DNA from: Glycine soja
Lineage: Eukaryota > Streptophyta > Magnoliopsida > Fabales > Fabaceae
Assembly (NCBI RefSeq): GCF_004193775.1
Contig: NC_041021.1
Coordinates: forward strand, 35,909,718-35,973,717
DNA length: 64,000 bases
Direction: 5' to 3'
In this document: positions 11,409 to 20,700 of the stretch, piece by piece
Numbering within the stretch: position 1 is the first letter of the stretch
Layout of the letters: each line of letters begins with the position of its first letter
The notes under the pieces: generated by a model
What the model saw: only the letters and a program-made list of their open reading frames with translations
Database searches by the model: none
Told to the model about the DNA's origin: nothing
Position numbers and translations under genes: made by a program

Positions 11409-13092
11409 ATGGATCATAGTTGGATGAATGAAAGTCACTTGTGCACTGCGTATGAGGAAGGCGTGGAACAGTTCTTATAATTTGCTTCAGAAAGAAGTTG
11501 ACCGGATGAAAATGGGAAGTTTTTTTGTCCATGCATAAATTGTTTGAACGGGAGACGACAAAAAGTCGATGACATACAGGAGCATCTGTTGTGTGATGGA
11601 ATTAAGAGGAATTATACAACATGGATATGGCTCCACAATCGCTCACAAAATTCCTTTTTTGCATGATCAAGTAAAGGTTGGTGTTGAGGAGGTTAGAGAT
11701 GCAGATGTTCCCATTCCTGTACCCACTAAAGAGGTTATGGTCATGGGACAGACTTTTAACACATTCCTTGTTTGACCGACACATCTTGTCAAGCATTTAT
11801 CAGAACAAGTATTTTAGTGTCATTAAATGATTATTTTTCCATTAAAATGTTTATTGTGATTAAATTATGTCAATTAACTATGTTGGATAAACATGGAGCT
11901 ATGGGACTTGCAAAACCTGCAGATAGGTCGGATCATGAGGTCGATGATCCCTTATATCTGATGACATTGATCATCCCACAGCTTTTTCTGAAGCCATTGC
12001 AGGTTATGTGGGATGCTACCTTGTTTGACCTGTTTAATGAAGACTTACCCTTGTACATAAAGTATGAAGATCTATTTGAAATAGCACACGGTGGTCAATG
12101 TGTCAGCATCTCTGTTATACAGTTGTGGATTCTGTAAGTCAATTTAGATTATTGTTAATTACCTAACTTATTGTTTTACCTTCATGCATAATTTACTTTG
12201 TGTTAACAACAATAGGCATATGACTGGGACAAGTATGCGAGCGGGAAATACCGATGTGTATGGATTCCTCGAGCCACAGTCTATCTAGAGATCTGGCCAA
12301 TCACAATTTGAATTAGAAAGTTACATTAAGAACTGGATGCAAAATTCAAAACGGGATGTGTACCTAGGAGCCTACCTGAATGGGTAACTTAAACTCATCA
12401 AATGAATTTAAATAATGTACAATAGTATAATAACCTATATTGATCTCCACTGCAGTGCACATTGGCAAATGGTCGTCATTTTGTCTAAGGAAAATATTGT
12501 CATTTGGTTTTGTTCGTTGCATAATAGGCCATACAACTACCTCAAAGGCATAATTAACAGGTCAGTGTTGTTTTTCAATACATTTGCATTAGCATTAGTC
12601 AGGAACATCAAAATTTTAATTGTACAATAAGCATCCATGTTTGTATTCAACAGTGCTTTGAAAGGACTAGACGATACTCAACAAAGTAAATCCAAGCCTC
12701 CTGCTAGGTGGATTGTTGTTAAAGTAAGTCATTTAAACAATATGTTTCTACTTATATTTTAGTACTGTGTACACTAATTTGTACTCAACGTTGAATATTT
12801 AAATTTGATAATGTATTTAGTGTAATAGACAAAAAAGGAAGCACTGAGTGTGGGTATTACGCCATGCACTGGATGTCAACTATAATCTTAGGAAATTTCA
12901 AGAATAATTGGGAAATGGTAATTTTTAATTCACCAAATTTCATTTTTTTTATGATTGCTAATATGTTATTAACTTATGTTTTATTATATCATGCAGTATT
13001 TCACTGACGCTGGACCATTGGAACCAGAGAGATTGAAGGTGCTTAGCATCCAGTGGGCAAAGTACTATTTGAAAGTTAAAAATGAAACTTAG
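11409..13092 (+). pseudogene. CACTA transposon gene: transposase-associated domain plus Ulp1-like protease
   Basis: The first exon (from 11409) reads MDHSWMNESHLCTAYEEGVE and continues with CPCINCLNGRRQKVDDI, the N-terminal transposase-associated domain of En/Spm-like elements; in-frame TAA and TGA interrupt it. Later exons are 11880-12135, 12213-12382, 12457-12560, 12653-12726, 12819-12916 and 12998-13092. They resemble the Ulp1/C48-type protease domain carried by many plant CACTA elements: AHWQMVVILSKEN holds the His, and STECGYYAMHWM holds the Cys with an upstream Gln. The usual catalytic Asp position reads Cys in WFCSLHN. The last exons have plausible acceptors (TGCAG) and end with TAG at 13090-13092. 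It is broken at the 5' end, so it is unlikely to act. Confidence 0.72.
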
Positions 13093-13319
13093 GATGTTTA
13101 GACAATTTTGTAATTGTAGTTTATATTTACTTTACATTTTTTACAATTCATGTCTCAATATTAAATATGCTTTAAATTCATAGTAATTAGTAAATTTCTC
13201 ATGGAATTTCTAGTAAAAACTGTTTCAAAACAGAATGAAAATTATATGTTGTGTGGTCTGGTTTTAAAATTTGCAGGTTAATTTTGGGTTTATTGAAAAA
13301 ATAGACATGTTAAAAAAAA

Positions 13320-13632
13320 GTTCTAAAACAACATCGGTTTTTTAAAAAATTGATGTTAAATGTCACTTATAAAATTGGTTTTTTAAAAAATCGATGTTGG
13401 TAGTGACATTTAACATCGATTTTTTAAAAAATCGATGTTGATATGTAGATTTATAACTTTTTTTTTCATAATTCTTATCATATAACATCGGCTATTTAAA
13501 TAATTGATGTTGTATTTATTAGTTAACATCGATTTTGAAAAACCGATGCTAACGATACTACTTTCCACATCGATACTTTCAATATCGGTTAATAATAACC
13601 GATGTTGAAAGTCTTAAATAATCGATGTAAAA
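13320..13632. repeat. CACTA subterminal palindromic repeats
   Basis: There are several copies of ACATCGGTT or ACATCGATT followed by an A/T core and the inverted partner AATCGATGT or AACCGATGT. In CACTA elements such short subterminal repeats are the transposase-binding sites. They lie just downstream of the Ulp1-like gene, as expected for the 3' end. The terminal CACTA sequence itself was not seen. Confidence 0.65.
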
Positions 13633-13887
13633 ATCTTATTTTCTAGTTTCTGTTACATTTAAGTTAGCATGTTTGATGACTAGAAACAACATCAGGTGAG
13701 ACTTATCCATTAATGGATACCTCGTCTGCTGGAAGCAGAAAGTACTCGTCGAGTCCATCTAAACAACGATTGGAATATGCATTTTATTTGAATTATTAAT
13801 TTATGCCAATTTAAATGATTATGTTTTTATAAGGAATAAATCTACGAACCAATCTTATATTTTCTTTTATAAGTCTAACGACCATAA

Positions 13888-14517
13888 TGAGTTATGAATA
13901 ATAGATATGGAAATTTCTTATCATATCAGACAAAAATGCGCAATATCTGTTTATTCTAGGAAATAAGATCAAGCTGCACAACGGTCATATTATTCAATCT
14001 TGAAGGTACTCTCCACAATTACTAGCCTTCCTCTCTTCCTATAAACACGACATCAAGGATTGAAGAACAAGAAAAAAAATATAGAAAAACAAAAGTCATG
14101 AAACAAGAAACTAGAGAAATGAAAAACATTTGTTGAGAGATATACTGAACTTAAGAGAGTTCATCCATTGTGATAATCAAAGTACTTGTGAGAGATTAGA
14201 GCTTCATTGTAAATTCACTCTTTGAGTGTTGTAAAGAATATTTGATTCTATATCAAACTTCTATTTGAGAAAGCTAGGAGTGACTTAGTGAAAAAACAAT
14301 ACCTGGGTGTTCTGAGATTCAGGGAGAGTCTAAGGGTTATGCTAGTAGTGACCTTGAGAATACTTGTAAGCCGAAAGTGACAGAAAAGAATACTTGTTGT
14401 AATCAAGTTTGATTAGTGGAATCATTTACTGGTTGGTAAAAATGAACTGAATGTAGCTTAAGTTGAGTGAATCAATATAAAATGAAGTATTTTTATTACT
14501 CTTCTTCAGCTTAAGCT
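13888..14517 (+). mobile_element. Partial copia LTR (5' LTR of the 14-24 kb element)
   Basis: This matches the first ~630 bp of the LTR at 23134 onward: both start TGA(G/C)TTATGAAT, share TTCCTATAAA(C/T)ACGACATC (promoter-like), and continue through GAGATTAGAGCTTCATTG-type text. Alignment stops at 14518, where the text becomes a different LTR. The U5 part and the primer-binding site are therefore missing from this copy. Confidence 0.75.
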
Positions 14518-14815
14518 TCATGATGATGAGTGAAGTATGATTCAAGTAGTTTTGATGATGACAAAAATCCCAAAAGAATGTTGTCAAGATTGAGTCAACA
14601 AGTTCAAGATCAAGATTAAAGAAAAGACATCAAGAAGAATCAAGATTCAAGAGAATATGAATTCAAGATTCAAGAGAAGAAACCAAAAAGCAACAAGTCA
14701 AGACTTCACAAGGGAAGTATTGAAAAAGATTTTTCAAAAACCAAACATAACACAATTTTGTTTTACAAGAAAAGTTTTTCCAAATTTTTCTAGGTTACCA
14801 GAGTATTTACTCTTT

Positions 14816-15078
14816 GGTAATCGATTACCAATTACCTGTAATCGATTACCAATTACCTGTAATCGATTACCAGTGGTAAAGTTTGATTTCAAAAGCTTTT
14901 AACTGAATTTGCAATGTTCCAAATGTTTTTTAAATGGTGTAATCGATTACAATATATAGGTAATCGATTACCAGTGTATCTGAACGTTGAAATTCAAATT
15001 CAATTGTGAAGAGTGGCATCTTTTCATAAAATTCTTTGTGTAATCGATTACATGGTTATGGTAATCGATTACCAGTGA
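14816..15078. repeat. Array of TAATCGATTAC palindromes in LTR U3
   Basis: Seven sites: GGTAATCGATTACC or TGTAATCGATTACA and mixed forms. They occur in three groups at about 14816-14873, 14938-14972 and 15040-15075. Each is a 12-14 bp palindrome upstream of the TATA box, as expected of transcription-factor sites. Confidence 0.8.
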
Positions 15079-15184
15079 CAAGTTCTGAATAAAAAGTCAA
15101 GAGATGTAACTCATCCAATGGTTTTCTCAAGATTTTCTCAAGGTTATAACTTTTCTAATGGTTTTCTTGACCAGACATGAAGAG

Positions 15185-15194
15185 TATATAAAAG
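15185..15194 (+). promoter_or_regulatory. TATA box of LTR copy 1
   Basis: TATATAAAAG is followed by CAAGACC. It sits in the same position as TATAAAAG in copy 2 (52820-52827), downstream of the palindromes and upstream of the hairpins. The hairpins should therefore be transcribed. Confidence 0.7.
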
Positions 15195-15414
15195 CAAGAC
15201 CTTCACTTGCATTTCACAATCTTTTGAGAACTTTTGAACTTCTTTGAACAACTTTTGAGAAATCTTGAAACCTATCCTACTCATCTTTCTTCTTCTTCTT
15301 CCTTTTCCAAAAAGCTTTCTAAATTTTCTTTTTTCCAAACCTTGTTCTTCTACAAGTGAAAATTTTGCAGAAAACAAAAGTGTGCTATATCTTTTCATTC
15401 TCTTCTCCCTTTAC

Positions 15415-15640
15415 CAAAAAGAATTCAACAAGGACTAATTGCCTGAATTCTTTTTGTGTATCTCTTCTCCCTTTTCCAAAAGAACAAAGGACTAACCGCC
15501 TAAATTCTTTTGTGTCTCCCTTCTCCCTTTTCAAAGAATTCAAAAGGACACAGTCTAAGAATTCTTTTGATTCTTCCCTTTCCCTTAAACAAAAGATTTC
15601 AAAGGACTAACCGCCTGAGAATTCTTTTTCTTAACACATT
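15415..15640 (+). repeat. ~60-75 bp tandem modules in LTR copy 1
   Basis: Units contain AAGGACTAA(T/C)CGCCT, then GAATTCTTTT, then a CT-rich run CTTCTCCCTTTTC. Three to four imperfect copies occur here, and the same modules occur at 52985-53270. They make open frames rich in Ser, Phe and Lys that are unlikely to be proteins. Confidence 0.65.
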
Positions 15641-15823
15641 GGAGGGTACATCCTTGGTGGTACAAGTAGAGGGTATATCTACTTGGGTTGTTGTAACTGA
15701 GAACAAGAGAGGGTACATCTCTTGTGGATCAGTTCAAGTGGAGGGTACATCCACTTGGTTGTTCAAAGAGAACAAGGGAGGGTACATCCCTTGTGGATCT
15801 TTGCTTGTAAAGGTTTTTACAAG
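15641..15823 (+). repeat. Hairpin array with GGGTACA loops (copy 1)
   Basis: A row of inverted repeats. Stem arms CAAGTAGA (15663-15670) and TCTACTTG (15678-15685) flank GGGTATA. Arms CAAGAGA (15704-15710) and TCTCTTG (15718-15724) flank GGGTACA. Arms CAAGTGGA (15735-15742) and TCCACTTG (15750-15757) flank GGGTACA. Arms CAAGGGA (15773-15779) and TCCCTTG (15787-15793) flank GGGTACA. A weaker first member has GGA and TCC (15641-15653). A last hairpin, CTTGTAAA with TTTACAAG, lies at 15804-15823. Stems differ but remain paired. Confidence 0.85.
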
Positions 15824-16137
15824 GTTGAAAAGAAATCTCAAGGACCGCAGGTTTCTTGGGGACTGGATGTAGGCACGAGTTGTTTCTGAACCAGTATAAA
15901 TTCTTGAGCTTGTGTTTGTCTTCTTCTTCCCTACACTCTTTAATTTCCGTTGTGCACTTTTAATTATCACTTTTACTTTTGGTTAAGTTTCAATTATTGT
16001 TCTTTACTTTCTTAACTTTGTAGTAAAAGCCTAATTAAATATAGTAACATTAAGAAGGATAAATTTTAATTAGTCAAGGTACATTAATAATTAATTCAAC
16101 CCCCCTTCTTAATTATTCTGAGGTCACTTGATCCAAT

Positions 16138-17639
16138 AGAATATACAAAGGTCCACAACAATAGAAGTGCAAAACAAATGTGGAACACATTAGCTTTGAC
16201 GTATGAAGGATTGTCGCAACTAAAATGCAACAAGCTCAGCTTGTTGACACGTAAGTATGAACTTTTCACTATGGAAGATGGCGAAGCTATACAAGCCATG
16301 TTTGGACGCTTCCAAACTATTTTAAATGAATTACGTTGTCTTAACAAAAAATTTGATATAACATTGACAAAATTCTAAGAAGTTTATCCAAAAAGCCAAA
16401 CCATCTTCAACATACAAGGAATCTTCATCCAGACCTGCATCCAGAAGCTCATCCAAAGCTGTCAACATTGATACACCTTCTAATGATCAGTCCAATGGTG
16501 AAGGCTCATACGAAGATGATCAGTTAGTCTTCATCATGAGGAAGTAAGGAACATATGGAAGAAAAGGAGTGGATCAAACTGGAAAGGATCCAAGAAACCA
16601 CATAAAGAAAGAATGGATAAGGAGAAAAGCTCCATCATATGTTATGAGTGCAAGAAACCAGGACATTTCAAGTCATAATGTCCAAACCTTGATAAATCGG
16701 CTCACAAGAAAAAGTACTTCAAACCAAAGGACAGGAAAGTATTGATTAACACATGAGGAGAACTAGACCACACGTCTTCTGATGAAGAAACAAAGGAAGA
16801 AGAAGAAGCCAACCTTTACTTGATGACAGACACTACATCAGAAGGATTAGATGAAGAGGTAAATATAAACAACCTTGAAATTCTTCAATTAGAATATCAT
16901 GAACTTCTCTCCAACTCATCCATTTTGTCTAAAGCTTATCAAAATTTGAGAAAGGACTTCAAAATTCTTTCAAAATATTATAAATAACTTTAAGGGAAAC
17001 ATGAAGAAAAGAAGATAATTTTTCAGAAATTTCCACTCAATCATGTGATGACTTTGAAAGTCTAAAGTTAAAGACAACAAAGCTTCACCTTGAGAATGAG
17101 GAAATTTGTAAAGAAAGATCTAGTCTATTGGAAGACCTTCAGAAGTTGAAAAATCAACTAGAAGGCTTACAAAATGAGTACACCACACTCAATAAAGTTC
17201 AAGATTACCTAAATGAGGAAATGTGTAATATATTGAAAGAATGTTCATAAGTCCATAAGAATTATGAAAACTTGAAGGCAAGTAAATATAACTTATGGGC
17301 TGAATGTGAAGGTTATAAGAAAAGCCTAAAATTCTCAAATGATAAACTTGAACAGTACGAGATTATCTAAAAGCAACCTTAAGATGTTGTTACACTTCAT
17401 CAAGATACATCAAATGTATGACTAACAAATCTGGAAATGGATATAAAGGAAAGAAGTATGTTCATGATGAAGAAACCATAGTATGTTATTTTTATGGAAA
17501 GGTTGGACACATGACATCCAAGTGTAGACATCTACCAAAGATTGGATCATCCAATGCTTTTAGAAGTAACAAGAAAGGACCCAAGAAAATTTGAGTACCT
17601 AAAGAGAAAATAATTCATGTTGCATATATATTCAACCAC
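16138..17639 (+). pseudogene. Copia gag remnant (SIRE-like element)
   Basis: The gag part begins abruptly after the LTR, without its first exon-length portion. MWNTLALTYEGLSQLK and YELFTMEDGEAIQAMFGRF (about 16178-16320) are UBN2-type gag. A CCHC zinc knuckle CYECKKPGHFKS followed by stop then C is at about 16640-16681; the stop replaces a normal residue. Acidic and coiled-coil-like text fills 16780-17380. A second knuckle-like CYFYGKVGHMTSKC (17480-17525) has Tyr in place of the second Cys. Stops and frameshifts are frequent. Gag would bind and package element RNA. Confidence 0.8.
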
Positions 17640-20350
17640 AACAAGGACACACCAATCATGGTACCTGGACAGTGGCTGCTCACGTCACATGACAAGAGAA
17701 AATTGTATGTTCCAATGCCTAACTCTCATGCATGGTTGAATAGTTACTTTCGGAGGAAATTAGAAGAGGAAAATAGTTGGAGTATGAAAGATAAGTATTG
17801 ATCCCTATCCTCCCATTGATAATGTACTTTTTGTTAAAGGGCTTAAACATAATTTGCTTAGCATAAGTCAATTATGTGACAATGGACTTGATGTTTCCTT
17901 TAACAAAGAAGGGTGTGTTGTCCAAAACAAAAATGGGACTCAACTTTTCATTGCTAAGAGGAAAGGTAATCTTTATAAGATTAATCTTAGTGAACTATCA
18001 AATCAAATTGTAACATGTCTATTATACATCAAAGGAAACCACTGGGTATGGCATAAGAAACTTGGACATGCAAGCTTGAGGTTAATCTCAAAACTGCAAA
18101 GACATGATATTGTGAGAGGTTTACCAAGAATGTCATACAAAGATGATTTACTTTGTGAAGCATGTCAGGAGGGGAAACAGATTAAAACCTCATTCTCAAT
18201 CAAAAACTATATTTCCACCTCAAGACCACTTGAACTGTTACATATTGATTTGTTTGATCTAACTAGAACAACTTTTGTTAGTGGAAAGAGATATGGTATG
18301 GTAGTAATGGATGACTTCTCAAGATAGACATGGGTTATGTTCCATGCTCATCAGAATGAGATCTTCTTTAAATTCTGTAAAAGAATTCAAAATGAAAAGA
18401 AAGTATGCAATACTTCAATCAGAAGTGATCATGGTGGAGAGTTTGAAAATGAGAGCTTTCGTTTATTCTATTAAAAAGTGGAATTCTTCATAACTTCTCT
18501 ACTGCTAGAACACCACAACAAAATGGTGTAGTTGAGAGAAATAATAGATCATTGTAAGAAATGGCCAGAACCATGCTCAATGACAACTCTATCATTTATG
18601 GGCTAAAGCAGTGAATACTGCCTGTTGTTTATAGAACAAAATTTATATAAGACCTATTCTAAAAAATACTTCTTATGAACTGTGGAAAGGATGAAAACTT
18701 AACATTTCTTATTTCCATCCTTCTGAATTCTAGTGTTTCATTCTTAACACTAAAGAAAACTTGGGAAAGTTTGGCTCTAAGTGTGATAATGGAACATTAC
18801 TTAAGTACTCTGAAACATCCAAGGCATACATAGTTTACAACCTTAGAACCTCTGTGGAAGAAGTTATTCATGTAAGATTTAATAACATAAAGCCTGATAT
18901 AGAAATGTCAAAGCTTGATGAATCCTTTTGCAGATATAAGATTGGACAATGACATTGGACCACTGATAAAACAATCTACAGGAACAAATGCATCCAATCA
19001 AGTAACAAGGCAACCTCAAGAAGAAAGAGAACCAATTGGACAAATTCTAAGGAATAACAATCCAAAGAGTCAAATCATTAGAGATCCCTCAATCAAAGTT
19101 CGGACAAGAGGATCTCTTAGACAACAATGTCACACAACTATCATTTCAAAAGTGGAACCCAAACATATTGATGATGTAATGGAAGATAAGAACTAGGTAA
19201 AAGCCATGCAAGAGGAACTTGACCAATTCCAGAAAAATGATGAATGAAAGCTTATAGAACTACCACAGGGAAAGAAAGTAGTGGGTGCCAAGTGGGTGTT
19301 TAGAAACAAGACGGACAAGGTATACAAGGCAAGACTGGTTGCCAAGGGTTACTCACATTAGGAAGGTATAGATTATATAGAAACCTTTGCTCATGTTGCT
19401 CATCTAGAAAAAATATGCATTTTACTCTCATTTGTAGCTCATACAAAAATGAGACTATATCAAATGGATGTAAAACACACATTTCTCAATGGATTGATAC
19501 AAGAAGAAGTCTATGTAGAACTATCCCCTGGGTTTGATAGTAACTTTTTTTCACACCATGTTTTTAAACTCTATAAAGCAGTGTATGGACTTAAGCAAGC
19601 TCCTAGAGCTTGGTATGAATGCATTAGTTCATTTATTGTAAACAATGGCTTTGAAAAAGGAATAATGGATACAACTTTGTTCCACAAGAACTATGACTCC
19701 CAATTCATATTAGTTTAAATTTATGTGGATGACATTATCTTTGGTGCTACTAATGGACCTATCTGTGAGGATTTTTCTAAGCTAATGCATGTTGAATTCA
19801 AAATGAGTATGATGGGAGAGCTGAAGTTCTTCTTAGGACTACAGATAAAATAGACCAACAATGGAACCTATACCCATCAAACCAAGTATGTCAAGGAACT
19901 TCTCAAGAAGTTTAAGCTAGAAGATGCCAAAGAAATGAAGACTCATATGCATCCAACAATGTCTTGGATTGGACGAGGAATCTAACAAAGTGGACAAATC
20001 ACAATATAGAGCAAATATTGGATCCTAACTATATCTAACTACGTCTAGACTTGACATATTGTTCAGTGTTGGGCTATGTGCCCGATTCCAGCAAGACCCA
20101 AGGGAAGTACATTTAATTGTTGTCAAAAGAATATCTAGATATTTAATTGCAATAAGTATTTCTAAAAACCCTACTTTGCATTCATGAGCCAAACATATAG
20201 AGATTAAGCATCATTTTTTAAGAGACCATGTTTAGAAGGGAACAGTGGAACTACAGTTTGTACCCACTGATGGTCAACTTGTTGACATTTTTGCAAAATC
20301 TCTTATAGAAGAAAGGTTGATTCTGTTAAGGGATCATCTTTTGGAATGAA
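17640..20350 (+). pseudogene. Copia pol remnant (protease, integrase, reverse transcriptase, RNase H)
   Basis: Domains are in copia order. Protease: WYLDSGCSRHMT with the catalytic Asp at 17668-17670. GAG-pre-integrase: WHKKLGHASL (about 18049) to CEACQEGK (about 18160), the HHCC zinc site. Integrase core: LLHIDLFDL (first Asp, about 18246), SDHGGEF (second Asp, about 18425), and the degraded region with the Glu near 18530. Reverse transcriptase: YQMDVKHTFLNG (about 19456), YGLKQAPRAWY (about 19585) and the catalytic IYVDDIIFG (about 19720). RNase H: VPTDGQLVDIFAKSL near 20261-20306. Many stops and shifts occur. The wording is closest to SIRE/Maximus-lineage copia elements; this is a recollection, not an alignment. 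Confidence 0.88.
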
Positions 20351-20700
20351 CTTGGTAAAGGTATGATTAATGACTAAATGCCTGACAAGTTATACTCTGC
20401 ATCTAAAGGACAAATCATCTAATGGCCATACATACGTACATGCATGATTGGATGACCATGAGTGGACGAGGGATACATTGAAAACTCTACATCTTATCAA
20501 AATGTTATGTTTTGACTACTAAGCTATCCTTGAGTAACGAGCATATTAATTACCTTTTAAAAGTCCAAAGAAATCGCCCACATTCCTTTATAAACTCCTT
20601 AAAATTAGGGCAATGGTCTATCTTCACTATCTTTGCAAGAACTCTAAGAATTTTCTCAAGAAAATCTCATAAAAACCTTAATATTTTTTCTCTGCTCACC
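20351..20700. other. Spacer between pol and third ORF
   Basis: About 350 bp with no recognised domain. An open frame runs from 20512 into the third ORF, so the true start could lie a little upstream of 20701. Confidence 0.4.

Larger units (their letters stand above)
14518..16137 (+). mobile_element. LTR of the TAATCGATTAC copia family, copy 1
   Basis: This is homologous over its length to the solo LTR at 52100-53752. Shared parts, in order: a Lys/Gln-codon-like A-rich start (CAAGATTCAAGAG...), an array of TAATCGATTAC palindromes, a TATA box, GAATTC-containing tandem modules, a hairpin array around GGGTACA, a GGGGACTGGATGTAGGCACG motif, and the end ATTCAACCCCCC...TTGATCCAATA. The first ~10 bp seen in copy 2 are not matched. 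No primer-binding site follows; copia gag sequence follows directly. It is a solo or 3' LTR joined inside another element. Confidence 0.75.

Noticed and set aside
15356..15872. Open frames of 84 and 120 codons in LTR copy 1
   Set aside because: They arise from LTR tandem modules and hairpins; the same text in copy 2 is differently framed.
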